Numbered from the stretch's first letter, positions 8,077 to 16,897 are shown. The stretch is 64,000 nucleotides of DNA from Microlunatus capsulatus (GCF_017876495.1 NZ_JAGIOB010000001.1:1860001-1924000); one strand, 5' to 3'. Program-made: numbers and translations. Notes: generated by a model not told the origin, from the sequence alone.

Positions 8077-9161
8077 CGGGTCACCGCCGCCAGCTCGGTC
8101 GCGGCCCGCTCCAGCGTCTCGGGGGTGACGGTGCCGGCGACCAGGAACGCGCCGCGCCCGAACCGGCCGGGGGTGACGAGCAGCGAGACCGGCCCGACGA
8201 GCGCCACGGTGCCGACGTCGGTGCTGCGCGCCGTGGCGCTGGCCTCCAGCCGGTCGCGGAGCGGGCGGGCCACCTGGCCGCGCAGCGGGAGGGCGATGAG
8301 CGCCGTCGGCCCCCGGCCGTAGATCCCGACGGCCGCCGGGTCCTGGCCGTCGCGCACCGGCAGCCCGGCCAGCGTCGCGGGCAGGTCGTAGGGGGCCAGC
8401 GCGTTGGCTGCCGCGGCCGCGTCGACGGCGTCCTCGTAGGTGAGCGTGGTGCTGGCCGCCGGCCGGAAGACCGTCGTCGAGGAGTCGGGCGGCCGGAGGT
8501 CGAGCCCGGTGACCTCGGTGCGCAGCACGGGCCGGGCGTCGCCGGGCCCGTAGAGCTCGACGCGCAGCGGCAGCCCGCTGCCCGGCTCCACCCAGACGTC
8601 GACGTGGTCGACGCTGGCGGCCGGGTCGTCGGGGGTGATCCGCAGGCCGGGGGCCGCGACGCCGGCGACCCGCGCCGCCGGCAACCGGCTGAGCTCGTCG
8701 TCGCGCACCCCGCGCAGCAACGACCGGGCCAGGGTGGCGGGCAGCAGGTCGGCCGCGTCGGGCAGCCGCACCCGGCTGAGCGGGGAGACCGTCGCGGTGT
8801 CGGACTCGAACACCCAGCGGACCTGCAGGCCGCGGGAGCGGAACAGGTCCGTCTCCCCCGTGCTGCGCAGCCGGTCGACCCGCCACTCCTGCGGGCCGCG
8901 CCACCACACGCGCAGCTGGTTGTCCTCGCCGAGCAGTTGGCCCAGCGTGGCGAACGAGTCGCTGTCGGGCACCTGCAGCGCACCGGAGGTCTGCACCGTG
9001 CCGGACCAGCCCCAGGTGGCCGATGTCCGGACCAGCCGCGCGAGGGCCGCCGGGTCGCGGGGGGTGTCGGGCACGGGACGGGCGGCCAGGGCGAACGGGG
9101 CGCCGACCAGCGCGGCGGCCACCAGCAGCACCACCAGCCAGCGCAGACCCATGCGCGCCAC
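8073..9161 (-). CDS. LolA/MucB-like exported protein
   Basis: 362 aa with an N-terminal signal segment (LRWLVVLLVAAALVGAPFALAA) and no lipobox Cys. The body resembles the actinobacterial LolA/RseB-like lipoprotein-carrier fold: strands such as LRVWWRGPQEWRVDRL, then VDVWVEPGSGLPLRVELYG. Such domains bind lipids or act as periplasmic sensors. The last third (about 230-362) is an added domain of unknown function. It is the first gene of the operon with the ABC-2 exporter, so it may present or receive the exported molecule. A start at 9152 is equally possible. Confidence 0.72.
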   Translation of the reverse strand: MARMGLRWLVVLLVAAALVGAPFALAARPVPDTPRDPAALARLVRTSATWGWSGTVQTSGALQVPDSDSFATLGQLLGEDNQLRVWWRGPQEWRVDRLRSTGETDLFRSRGLQVRWVFESDTATVSPLSRVRLPDAADLLPATLARSLLRGVRDDELSRLPAARVAGVAAPGLRITPDDPAASVDHVDVWVEPGSGLPLRVELYGPGDARPVLRTEVTGLDLRPPDSSTTVFRPAASTTLTYEDAVDAAAAANALAPYDLPATLAGLPVRDGQDPAAVGIYGRGPTALIALPLRGQVARPLRDRLEASATARSTDVGTVALVGPVSLLVTPGRFGRGAFLVAGTVTPETLERAATELAAVTR

Positions 9162-9220
9162 TGTAGGTGAGGCGCCGAAGCCCCCGCGGGCGGTGACGGC
9201 GGGCCGGGGATGATGGTCCG

Positions 9221-10030
9221 ATGGAGCAGAGAGACCGGCTGGGGCTGCACGAGACCGCCCCGGGCGAGGACGAGATCGGCGGCCGGTCGCTGACCCACTG
9301 GGGCACCGCGGGCGGGCGCTGGCTGGTCACCCGGATGGTCGCGCTGGCCCGGCTGGTGACCGCGCACGGCGTGCTGGCCGTGACGGCGGCCGTCGGCCTG
9401 GTGCTGGTGCTGGGCCTGGTGCTGGCCGCCGGGGGCATCTACGACGCCGTCGAGGAGTCCGACGGCATCGCCGGGCTCGACCGCCCGGTGCTGGACCGGG
9501 CGCTGGCGGCCCGCTCCCCCGACCTCGACGCCGCGCTCACGGTGTTCACCCACCTCGGGGGCCCGCTGGGCATGACGGTGATCGCGGCCACGATCACGGC
9601 CGCCATGGTCTGGCGCTGGCGCTCGCGCACCCCGCTGGTGCTGATGCTCATCACCGTGGCCGGCTCGCTGACCGCCACCGTCGTCGGCAAGAACGCCGTC
9701 GGCCGGCTGCGCCCCCCGCGGGTGGACGCGGTCCCGCCCTTCGAGTCCAGCCCGTCCTTCCCCAGCGGCCACGCCCTCAACAGCACCGCCATCGCCGGGA
9801 TGGTCGCCTACCTCCTGCTGCTGCACCTGCAGAGCCGGCTGGCCCGGGTGCTGGCCGTCGTGCTGGCCGGGGTCTGGGCGGTGGCCATCGGGCTCAGCCG
9901 GGTGTTCCTCGGCCACCACTGGCTGACCGACGTGATGGTCGGCTGGGTCATCGGGCTCGCCTGGCTGGCGCTGGTGGTCACCGCGCACCGGCTGTTCCTC
10001 AGCGTCCGACGGGCCCCCGGCACCGCCTGA
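9221..10030 (+). CDS. PAP2-family membrane phosphatase
   Basis: 269 aa. The three PAP2 motifs are present in order: KNAVGRLRPPR, SFPSGHALN and SRVFLGHHWLTD, with Arg and two His as catalytic residues. Five to six transmembrane segments surround them. These enzymes dephosphorylate lipid phosphates such as phosphatidic acid or undecaprenyl pyrophosphate at the membrane. The N-terminal 45 residues are cytoplasmic and non-conserved. It is divergent from the LolA-like operon and followed by a strong hairpin at 10050. Confidence 0.92.
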   Translation: MEQRDRLGLHETAPGEDEIGGRSLTHWGTAGGRWLVTRMVALARLVTAHGVLAVTAAVGLVLVLGLVLAAGGIYDAVEESDGIAGLDRPVLDRALAARSPDLDAALTVFTHLGGPLGMTVIAATITAAMVWRWRSRTPLVLMLITVAGSLTATVVGKNAVGRLRPPRVDAVPPFESSPSFPSGHALNSTAIAGMVAYLLLLHLQSRLARVLAVVLAGVWAVAIGLSRVFLGHHWLTDVMVGWVIGLAWLALVVTAHRLFLSVRRAPGTA

Positions 10031-10049
10031 GCGCCGGGCCAGGACGCGG

Positions 10050-10090
10050 CGAGGGCCGCGCCCGGGGTGCTCCCCCGGCCGCGGCCCTCG
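10050..10090. terminator. GC-rich bidirectional hairpin terminator
   Basis: CGAGGGCCGCG pairs perfectly with CGCGGCCCTCG, and a shorter inner GGG/CCC stem sits inside. It lies between the convergent PAP2 gene (ends 10030) and the binding-protein gene (ends 10115), so it can serve both. It lacks a T-run, as is common in high-GC actinomycetes. Confidence 0.7.
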
Positions 10091-10114
10091 CGCAGGCCTC
10101 CCGACGAGCGGGGC

Positions 10115-11920
10115 CTAGGTTCCGACCTTCTTGATCCCGAAGATCCAGCCGATCGACGCACCCGTCCACCCGGGCGGGGCGTACGGGTTCGTCTCGTCGG
10201 GGAAGTTCGTCCAGTTCGAGCTGTTGAACTCGTAGAACTCGTTGGGCCGGTACATCAGCGGCACCACCGGGATGCCCTCGCGGTAGATGGCGTCGAGCTT
10301 GCCGTAGATCTCCTTGAGCGCCGCGTCGTCGGCCGCCGAGCCCACCGAGTCGAGCAGGCCGGCCACGTCGGGGTGGGAGAACCTCGTGAAGTTCGAGAAC
10401 GCCGTCTTCCCGATCGGCGGGATGCCCCGGTCGTCGAGGACGTCGCGGAACCGGGTCCACGGGCTGGCGACGCTGACGCCGGAGGCGTTCCAGCAGGCCA
10501 GCTGGAAGTTGCCGTTCTGGATCGCCGTCGTCACCTGGGGCGCCTGCGGGAACTTGGTGGAGACGTCGATGCCGACCGCCTTGCAGGACTTGGCGACGAT
10601 CTCCAGCGCGGTGTTCCAGTCGCTCCAGCCCGAGGGGGTGATGGCCTCCCAGGGGCCCAGCCGGGTGCCGTCGGGCAGCGAGTAGATCCCGTCGGAGCCC
10701 TTGGTGCAGCCCAGCTCGTTCTCGAGGATGTCGACGGCCTTGTCCGGGTCGTGGCTCCAGCCCGAGCTGTCCACGGCCGCCTGGTCGAAGTACTTCCCCT
10801 CGGCGCCCGTCGGCAGCATCAGACTGGCCTTCGCCGGGTCGGAGTAGTCCGACATGGCCGTGCTGGCGATGGCCGGGTAGTCGATCGCGTAGGCGATGGC
10901 CAGCCGGACCTTCGGCTCGTCCAGGCCCTTGACGGCCGGGTTGATCTCCAGCAGCGGCAGGTTGCCCGGGAGGTAGTAGGGCTTGTCCTTGAGCCAGGTC
11001 CCGACGGGCGCGCCCTTCTCCCACATCTTCCAGATCTGGGCGGTGAAGGTCTGCGCGGCGTCGAGCTCACCGCCCTCCAGCTTGAGGTCGGAGGCGTTGT
11101 TGTCCTTGAAGATCGGGTGGTTGATCGTCGTCATCGCCGGCGTGCCGAAGAGCGCCTTGCCCCAGTAGGAGTCGGAGCGGACGAGGTTGATCTGGGTCTG
11201 GTCGTAGCTCTCCAGGGTGAAGGGCCCGCTGCCCACCGGCTCGAGGTTCTTCTCCTTGATCACCTCGGTGCCGAAGGGCTCCCAGACGTGCTTGGGCACG
11301 ATGAAGGTGCCCGAGATCGCGTCCTTGACCGAGCCGGGGTTGTACGGGTCGCTCTTGACGGTGAACTTGACCGTGCGGGGGTCCACCGCCTCCACCGAGT
11401 CCAGGTACTCCCACAGGTTGGAGTAGCCGAGGGCGGTCTTCTTCGCGAGCTCGAATGTGTAGACGACGTCGTCGGCGGTCAGCTCGGTGCCGTCGCTCCA
11501 GGTGGTGCCGTCCTGCAGCGGGAGCACCAGCGAGGTCTCGTCCGGCTCCTGCATCTCCTTGGCCAGCCCGGGCTGCAGCGAGCCGTCCAGCAGGTTGAAG
11601 CGCAGCAGCGTCTCGTAGATCAGCTGGGTGTGGCCCGACGCCGTCGGCCAGGCCGGGGTGGCACCGAGGGGGTTGAAGTTGGTCGGGGCGCCCGACTGCA
11701 CGAAGACGAACAGCGTGTCGCCGGACGCGCCCGCCCGGCCGGTGGCCGTCGAGCTGTCGCCGGTGCTGCTGCGGGTCTGCGCGGTGCCGCAGCCGGTGAC
11801 GCCCAGGCCGAGAGCGGCGGCGGCCAGGCCGGCCCCCGTCATGCCGAGGACGCGGCGCCGGGTCGGCCGCAGGGCGGCGCCCCGCTCCGTCTGCTGGTCG
11901 AGCCCTGGTTCCTGGTCCAT
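10115..11920 (-). CDS. Family-5 ABC substrate-binding lipoprotein
   Basis: 601 aa from the ATG at 11920. The N-terminus has a twin-arginine signal (RPTRRRVLGM, then a hydrophobic stretch) ending in the lipobox VTGC, so it is exported folded and lipid-anchored. The family-5 (DppA/OppA-like) body includes WSDGTELTADDVVYTFE and ending FYEFNSSNWTNFP. Family-5 proteins bind peptides or, in sugar loci, oligosaccharides. No permease or ATPase lies next to it. A motif shared with the NagB-like operon promoter (TAGACCAATC) suggests co-regulation with the amino-sugar genes at 12886-16897, and so a sugar ligand. Confidence 0.85.
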   Translation of the reverse strand: MDQEPGLDQQTERGAALRPTRRRVLGMTGAGLAAAALGLGVTGCGTAQTRSSTGDSSTATGRAGASGDTLFVFVQSGAPTNFNPLGATPAWPTASGHTQLIYETLLRFNLLDGSLQPGLAKEMQEPDETSLVLPLQDGTTWSDGTELTADDVVYTFELAKKTALGYSNLWEYLDSVEAVDPRTVKFTVKSDPYNPGSVKDAISGTFIVPKHVWEPFGTEVIKEKNLEPVGSGPFTLESYDQTQINLVRSDSYWGKALFGTPAMTTINHPIFKDNNASDLKLEGGELDAAQTFTAQIWKMWEKGAPVGTWLKDKPYYLPGNLPLLEINPAVKGLDEPKVRLAIAYAIDYPAIASTAMSDYSDPAKASLMLPTGAEGKYFDQAAVDSSGWSHDPDKAVDILENELGCTKGSDGIYSLPDGTRLGPWEAITPSGWSDWNTALEIVAKSCKAVGIDVSTKFPQAPQVTTAIQNGNFQLACWNASGVSVASPWTRFRDVLDDRGIPPIGKTAFSNFTRFSHPDVAGLLDSVGSAADDAALKEIYGKLDAIYREGIPVVPLMYRPNEFYEFNSSNWTNFPDETNPYAPPGWTGASIGWIFGIKKVGT

Positions 11921-12006
11921 GACGACATCCCCTCGACGGTGGTGCACGGCGGTGTGACGGCACACGCGGAGCCCGGTCCGGTGTGGTCGAGAACACCCTT
12001 GCACAA

Positions 12007-12025
12007 CTTTGGTCCGATTGGTCTA
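12007..12025 (-). promoter_or_regulatory. Candidate GntR operator upstream of binding-protein gene
   Basis: The minus strand reads TAGACCAATCGGACCAAAG: two ACCAA elements 9 nt apart. The first ten bases, TAGACCAATC, recur upstream of the NagB-like operon at 16109-16124. It is AT-rich against a very GC-rich background and lies about 90 nt upstream of the SBP start, next to the MOSC gene leader. It is close to half of the TGGTCTAGACCA palindrome bound by DasR/NagR-type GntR proteins. Confidence 0.55.
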
Positions 12026-12155
12026 GTCTTCCTCGACATCGGTCCGCAGATCCCGCACATCCGTCGCCGGGGTCCGGGCCGCACGCGGCGGGGGACGCAC
12101 CCACCGCGGCCATGTGACCGGGCGGGGCGCCGTCCGGACCCCGTCGGAGGTCCAC

Positions 12156-12860
12156 ATGACCACGCCCACGCCACCCGTGCCCCCGCGCCGGGTCCGCACC
12201 GTCCTCGTCGGCCGGCCCCAGACCTACCAGTGGCTCCGCCGCGAGCTGGTGAGCAGCATCTTCAAGGACCCGGTCCTCGGGCCGGTGGCCGTCGGGGTGG
12301 ACGGGCTCTCCGGGGACGAGCAGTCCGACCGCAAGAGCCACGGCGGACCCGACAAGGCCGTCTACGCCTACGCCCGCGAGGACGAGGACTGGTGGGAGGC
12401 CGAGACGGGCACGCCCTTCCCCGACGGCTCCTTCGGGGAGAACCTCACCACCGCCGGCCTGGACCTGACCAACGCCGTCATCGGCGAGACCTGGCGGGTG
12501 GGCACCGCCCTGCTCCAGGTCACCGAGCCGCGCACGCCGTGCTGGAAGCTCGGGCTCAAGATGGGCGACCCCGCGTTCCCCCGCCGGGCGGCGGCCTCCC
12601 GCCGGCCCGGCGTGCTGCTGCGGGTGCTCGAGGAGGGCGTCGTCGAGGCCGGGGACGCCGTTGTCCGGGGCCCGGCGCCGGCGCACGGCATCACCGCCGC
12701 CGACGTCAACCGGGTCTACTACGGCGACAGCCAGGACCTCTCCCCCATCTGGGACGCCCCCGAGCTGGCCGCGCACTGGCGCACCTGGGCCGACCACCGC
12801 TCGGTGTGGCACCTGGAGGACGCCAAGCTCGGCCGGCTGGGGCCCGACACCGGGGAGTGA
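12156..12860 (+). CDS. MOSC-domain protein (YiiM-like)
   Basis: 234 aa from the ATG at 12156, with GGAGG 5 nt upstream. MOSC features include GVDGLSGDEQSDRKSHGGPDKAVYAY, FGENLTTAGLDL and the Cys-bearing segment VTEPRTPCWKLGLKMG near residue 128, followed by the usual RPGVLLRVLEEG. MOSC proteins handle molybdenum-cofactor-linked sulfur; YiiM members detoxify N-hydroxylated bases with Moco. The gene is divergent from the binding-protein gene and is probably unrelated to the sugar locus. Confidence 0.88.
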   Translation: MTTPTPPVPPRRVRTVLVGRPQTYQWLRRELVSSIFKDPVLGPVAVGVDGLSGDEQSDRKSHGGPDKAVYAYAREDEDWWEAETGTPFPDGSFGENLTTAGLDLTNAVIGETWRVGTALLQVTEPRTPCWKLGLKMGDPAFPRRAAASRRPGVLLRVLEEGVVEAGDAVVRGPAPAHGITAADVNRVYYGDSQDLSPIWDAPELAAHWRTWADHRSVWHLEDAKLGRLGPDTGE

Positions 12861-12885
12861 GCCGTGCCCGGCGCCCGGGGCGGGC

Positions 12886-13890
12886 TCAGGTCAGCAGGAA
12901 GTCCGCCGGGTGCGGGGTGCCGAGCACCCGGGCGTGCAGGTCCGGAGCCAGCGCGACGCCGCCCTCGGCCAGGGCGTCCAGCAGGGCGCCGACCACCGGC
13001 GGGGCGGTGCTCACCGTGACCGCCACGGGACCGACCGCGTCGGCCAGCGCGGCGGTCACCGCCGTCCGGTAGGCGGGGTGCTCCGAGGTCAGCACCGACC
13101 CGCCGAGGACGACGGGGACGGGTCCGGGCGCGGTGTCCAGGCCGGTCTCGCGCGCCGTCACCGCGACCAGCCCGGCCAGCACCGCGGCGTGCCGGTCGAC
13201 GACCCCGGCGGCCACGGCGTCGCCGTCCCCCGCGGCGCGCAGCACGCTGCGGGCGGCCCGCCAGGTGTCGCGGTCCGGCCGGCGGCCCTCCCGCCGGGTC
13301 AGGCTGTGCAGCAGGGCCGGGACGTCCGGCTCGTCGAACAGCTCCAGCAGCAGCGGGGTCAGCCCCGTCGCCGGCCCCAGCCCGGTGGCGGCGTCGACCA
13401 CGGCCCGGACCCCGGCCATCCCGAGCCCGCGGCCGGCCAGCTCGTGCTGGATCCACCAGCCCGCCGACCACTCGCGGCCGTCCGGTCCGCGCCCCGAGAC
13501 GGCGGGTCCGCTGCCCGCCGTCACCGCGACGCCGACCCCGGAGGGCTGCCCGCAGCGCAGCAGGGCGTACCCGTCGTTGCGGACGCTGGCCGGGCGCAGC
13601 GCCGGCTCCCGGCGGGCCAGGGCGGCGGTCCAGAAGGCCTCGTCCTCGTCCCAGTCGACCCCGGCCAGCCGGAAGGCCGCGTGCGCGACGCCGTCGACCG
13701 CGACCCCGGCGGCGGCCAGGGCCTGGCCGGCGGCGTCCAGCACGGCGTCGACGGCGTCCTCCGCGTCGGGCACCCCGTAGATGTCCCCGACGCCCGCGCG
13801 ACCGCGGCCCAGCACCCGGCCGTCGGCGTCGGCGAGCAGGGCGACGGTCTTGGAGTTGCCGGCGTCGACGCCGAGGTAGCAGCGGCTCAC
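12886..13890 (-). CDS. BadF/BadG-type kinase, likely N-acetylglucosamine kinase
   Basis: 334 aa from the GTG at 13890 (GTGA overlap with the GH4 stop). ASKHA ATPase features: phosphate-1 motif YLGVDAGNSKTVALLAD, VTAGSGPAVSGRGPDGREW near residue 125, and GLGMAGVRAVVDA. This family includes N-acetylglucosamine kinases of chitin and cell-wall amino-sugar pathways. Its co-location with a NagB-like deaminase and a GH4 enzyme supports phosphorylation of an amino sugar or disaccharide. It is the last gene of the minus-strand operon starting at 16055. Confidence 0.82.
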   Translation of the reverse strand: MSRCYLGVDAGNSKTVALLADADGRVLGRGRAGVGDIYGVPDAEDAVDAVLDAAGQALAAAGVAVDGVAHAAFRLAGVDWDEDEAFWTAALARREPALRPASVRNDGYALLRCGQPSGVGVAVTAGSGPAVSGRGPDGREWSAGWWIQHELAGRGLGMAGVRAVVDAATGLGPATGLTPLLLELFDEPDVPALLHSLTRREGRRPDRDTWRAARSVLRAAGDGDAVAAGVVDRHAAVLAGLVAVTARETGLDTAPGPVPVVLGGSVLTSEHPAYRTAVTAALADAVGPVAVTVSTAPPVVGALLDALAEGGVALAPDLHARVLGTPHPADFLLT

Positions 13891-15188
13891 CGCAGCAGGC
13901 GCTCCGGCAGGAACTCCCGGTTGGCGTGGGCGAGGTCGTCGTAGAGCTCCTCGGCGACCGGGAGCGTCGGGACGAACGGGTGAGCGGCCAGCGCGCGCAC
14001 GGCGTCGGCGCGGTCGCCGTCCCAGGCGGCGACGGCGGCCAGCCGCTGGTACTCCGCCAGCTGCTGGGTGATGCCGCGGACCGCGTGCGGCAGCGGCTGC
14101 TGCGGCAGCGGCGTAGCGCCCCGGCCGTCGACGGTGCACCAGACCTCGACGACGGTGTCCTCGTCGAAGCCGGGCAGCACGCCGCCGGTGTTGAGCAGGT
14201 TGACGGGCAGCGCGGTCGGGGCGTCGTTGTAGTAGGCGCTCATCACGTCGATGGCCAGCTCCAGCTCGTGGATGCCGCCGCGGGAGCGGGCCGGGTCCAG
14301 CACCGGCGTCGGGCTGGCCGCCTGCTCGCGGTAGTGCTGCCAGTAGTCGTCCACGTTCTCCAGGATCACCCCGGCCCTCGTGAGCCGGCGGCTCTGGGCC
14401 TCGCGGAAGAACTCCTGGCCGAAGTAGTAGTAGCGGAAGTAGTCGGCGGGGATGGACTGCATGGCGACGGCCAGGTGCAGCATCCGGCGGTCCCACAGCG
14501 GCACCGACGGGTCGTCGCGGACCCGGTCCAGGCCCTCGGCGAGCAGTGGCATGACGTCCTCGCCGTCGTAGAGGTGCGTCGTCGACCAGCAGTTGTGGTT
14601 GACCCCGGCCATCACGACGTGGGCCCGCTCGGGGTCCAGGCCCGCGGTCCGCAGGATCGAGGGCCAGAAGATCATCGGCCCCTCGCACATCGAGAGGATC
14701 TCGGTGTCGGTGTGGTCGAGGACGGCCTGGGAGACGACGTTGACCGGGTTCGTGTAGTTGAAGACGCGGGCGCGCGGGGCGACGGCGTCCAGGTCGGCCA
14801 GCAGGCCCTGGAAGACCTGGACCGAGCGCAGCGCCATCATGAACCCGCCCGGGCCCTGGGTCTCCTGGCCGATGACGCCGTGCCGCATCGGGATCAGCTC
14901 GTCCTGGACGCGCATGGCGAAGTCGCCCGGCCGGAAGCTCGTGAGCACCGCGTCGACGTCGGCGAAGCCGGCCCGGCGGTCGGTGGTGGCGGTGACGGTG
15001 AGGTCGAGGCCGGCGGCGCGGGCCATGTTCTGGGCCAGGGAGCGGACGATCTCCAGCTCCTCGGGCCGCTGGTCGACCAGCACGACCTCCGAGCCCGCGA
15101 ACTCCTCGCCGTGGTCGATGAGCGAGGCCATCGTGCCGGCGGCGCGCGACGAGCCGCCGCCCAGGTAGGCGAGCTTGATCCGGGCCAT
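13887..15188 (-). CDS. GH4-family 6-phospho-glycosidase with CEGP motif
   Basis: 433 aa. The nucleotide-binding start is IKLAYLGGGSSRAAG, followed by QETQGPGG and FNYTNPVNV. The metal-site Cys motif is SMCEGP, whereas characterised GH4 groups mostly read CNVP, CDMP/CDSP or CHS; the second site is GVNHNCW. GH4 enzymes use NAD+ and a divalent metal to cleave glycosides, often phosphorylated. In this operon the product would pass to the NagB-like deaminase or BadF kinase, so an amino-sugar glycoside is a reasonable guess. It is 46 nt downstream of the NagB-like gene and overlaps the kinase by 4 nt. Confidence 0.86.
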   Translation of the reverse strand: MARIKLAYLGGGSSRAAGTMASLIDHGEEFAGSEVVLVDQRPEELEIVRSLAQNMARAAGLDLTVTATTDRRAGFADVDAVLTSFRPGDFAMRVQDELIPMRHGVIGQETQGPGGFMMALRSVQVFQGLLADLDAVAPRARVFNYTNPVNVVSQAVLDHTDTEILSMCEGPMIFWPSILRTAGLDPERAHVVMAGVNHNCWSTTHLYDGEDVMPLLAEGLDRVRDDPSVPLWDRRMLHLAVAMQSIPADYFRYYYFGQEFFREAQSRRLTRAGVILENVDDYWQHYREQAASPTPVLDPARSRGGIHELELAIDVMSAYYNDAPTALPVNLLNTGGVLPGFDEDTVVEVWCTVDGRGATPLPQQPLPHAVRGITQQLAEYQRLAAVAAWDGDRADAVRALAAHPFVPTLPVAEELYDDLAHANREFLPERLLR

Positions 15189-15233
15189 GCGGCTCCTCAG
15201 GTCGGGGGTGGCGGTGCGGGCGGGCCCGGGGGC

Positions 15234-16055
15234 TCAGCCCACGGGGGCGGGGACGGCCGCGGAGGCGGCCAGCGCGGCGTCGTCGACGAAGAGCCGCGGC
15301 GCCCGGCAGGCGGCGTAGACCGTCGCGGGCCAGTCGGGGTCGTAGCCGGTGGCCTCGCGCAGCCGGGCCGTGGCCGGGCCCTTGTCGGCGCCGGAGACGA
15401 GCAGGACGACCGAGGCGGAGTGCTCCACGATCGTCTGGATGCCGACGGTGACGCCGTGCCGCGGGACGGCGTCGAGGCGGCCGCCGAAGGTGGGGAAGGT
15501 GGCCAGGTTGTCCCGGCGCGTGGTGTCGGGCAGGTCGACGACGCGGGTCCGGCTGTCCGCCGGCGAGCCGGGCGCGTTGAAGGCGACGTGCCCGTCGCCG
15601 GCGCCGGAGGCCAGCAGGAAGAGGTCGACGCCGCCGGCCGCGGCCAGTGCGTCGTCGTAGCGGGCGGGGTCGTGCGGGTCGGGCACCCAGAGCTGGTCGG
15701 CGGGGACGCCGCGCCCGCGTCCGGCGGCCCGGTTGAGCGGGGCGACCACCTGCTCGCGGCCGTAGCGGATGCAGGAGTGCGGGGCCGCGTCGTCCTCGTG
15801 GTCCAGGCGCCCGTCGGGTCCCGGGACCAGGTAGTCGTCCATCATGACGACGACGAGGTGGCCGACGTCCAGGCCGCGGCGGGCGACCAGCGCGGCGAGG
15901 GCCTGGTAGGTGCTGGCGGCGCTGCGGCCGCCGGGGCAGCCCAGCAGGTAGGACCGGCCGGCCGCCCGGGAGCGCTCCAGCCCGTCGGCGACCAGCTCGG
16001 CGGCGCGCTGGCCCAGGGCCTGCGGGTCGGCGAAGACGTCGGCGGCGACGCGCAC
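15234..16055 (-). CDS. Glucosamine-6-phosphate deaminase-like protein (NagB family)
   Basis: 273 aa. NagB/6-phosphogluconolactonase fold: phosphate loop CPGGRSAAST near residue 40, catalytic MDDY at 72-75, and GAGDGHVAFNAPGS from 151 with the ring-opening His at 156. The deaminase isomerises and deaminates glucosamine-6-phosphate to fructose-6-phosphate. The sequence diverges from canonical NagB (for example CPGG for xTGx at the phosphate loop), so it may act on a related amino-sugar phosphate, such as an AgaI-like substrate. First gene of the operon; a candidate GntR site lies 54 nt upstream and the regulator gene is divergent. Confidence 0.82.
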   Translation of the reverse strand: MRVAADVFADPQALGQRAAELVADGLERSRAAGRSYLLGCPGGRSAASTYQALAALVARRGLDVGHLVVVMMDDYLVPGPDGRLDHEDDAAPHSCIRYGREQVVAPLNRAAGRGRGVPADQLWVPDPHDPARYDDALAAAGGVDLFLLASGAGDGHVAFNAPGSPADSRTRVVDLPDTTRRDNLATFPTFGGRLDAVPRHGVTVGIQTIVEHSASVVLLVSGADKGPATARLREATGYDPDWPATVYAACRAPRLFVDDAALAASAAVPAPVG

Positions 16056-16108
16056 GCTTGGCTCCTCGGGATCGGCGGACCGGGGAGCACCCCGGACAGC
16101 GCGAAGGT

Positions 16109-16124
16109 ACCAATTAGACCAATC
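16109..16124 (+). promoter_or_regulatory. Candidate GntR operator between NagB-like operon and gntR
   Basis: Reads ACCAATTAGACCAATC: two ACCAAT units 9 nt apart around a TAG. It shares TAGACCAATC with the site at 12007-12025. It sits between the divergent NagB-like operon (start 16055) and the GntR gene (start 16178), as expected for an autoregulated local regulator. Confidence 0.6.
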
Positions 16125-16177
16125 AGGGTCAAGGTCGTCGGCCCCGGCGGCCCGGACGAGGTGGTTACCCTGAGCCC

Positions 16178-16897
16178 GTGCGCGACTCCGGTGCCTCGAT
16201 GCAGACGTACCAGCAGCTGGCGGACGCCCTGCGGCACGGCGTCTTCGCCCCCGGCACCCGGCTGCCCGCCGAGCGCGCCCTGGCCGCCCGGTTCGGCGTC
16301 TCCCGCGTCACCGTCCGCAACGCCCTCGGCCGGCTGGCCGAGGAGGGCCGGCTGGAGAGCGTGCTGGGCAGCGGCTGGTTCGTCGCCCCGCAGGTGGTCG
16401 GGGAGCCGCCGAGCGTCCTGCAGACCTTCACCGAGATGGCCCACGCCCGGGGGCTGCGGCCGACGTCGCGCGTGCTCACCCAGCGCGTCCGTCCCGCGAC
16501 CCTGGCCGAGGCCGAGCAGCTGGGCACCGCCCCGGCGGCCGAGGTGCTGGAGGTGGTGCGGCTGCGGGGCATGGACGAGACGGTGATCTGCCTGGACGAG
16601 ACCGTGCTGCCCCTGTCGGTGGCCGACGGCCTGGTGCACGCCGACCTCACCGACCGCTCGCTCTACGCCGAGCTGGAGGCCCGGTGCGGGCTGCGGGTCG
16701 AGCGCTCCGCCTACGCGGTGCACGCCGAGGTCGCCGACGCGACCCTCGCCGGCCGGCTGGGCGTCGCCGTCGGCTGGCCGATCCTGGTCGGCGCCGAGGT
16801 GGGCTACGTCGAGGGCGGCCGCCCCGTCCTGCTGGGCACCACCCACTACCGCGGCGACTCCTACCGCTTCCAGGCCGACCTCTTCCGCCCGAGCTGA
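16178..16897 (+). CDS. GntR/HutC-family repressor with UTRA domain
   Basis: 239 aa, GTG start. The N-terminal winged helix includes LPAERALAARFGVSRVTVRNALGRLAEEGRL, and from about residue 80 a UTRA effector domain ends in the usual HYRGDSYRFQADLFR. HutC-type regulators with UTRA domains sense sugar phosphates or amino-acid intermediates. Being divergent from the NagB/GH4/kinase operon, with a shared motif at its own and at the binding-protein promoter, it very likely represses both. It is a NagR/DasR analogue by position. A palindromic repeat begins 15 nt after its stop. Confidence 0.9.
   Translation: MRDSGASMQTYQQLADALRHGVFAPGTRLPAERALAARFGVSRVTVRNALGRLAEEGRLESVLGSGWFVAPQVVGEPPSVLQTFTEMAHARGLRPTSRVLTQRVRPATLAEAEQLGTAPAAEVLEVVRLRGMDETVICLDETVLPLSVADGLVHADLTDRSLYAELEARCGLRVERSAYAVHAEVADATLAGRLGVAVGWPILVGAEVGYVEGGRPVLLGTTHYRGDSYRFQADLFRPS

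Noticed and set aside
10115-11920. Complete sugar ABC importer at this locus
   Set aside because: Only the binding protein is present; neighbours are PAP2 and MOSC genes, so permease and ATPase must lie elsewhere.
12886-16113. Single minus-strand frame of 1075 codons through the amino-sugar operon
   Set aside because: Only the last 334 residues match a family (BadF kinase). The upstream part is an out-of-frame shadow of the GH4 and NagB-like genes.
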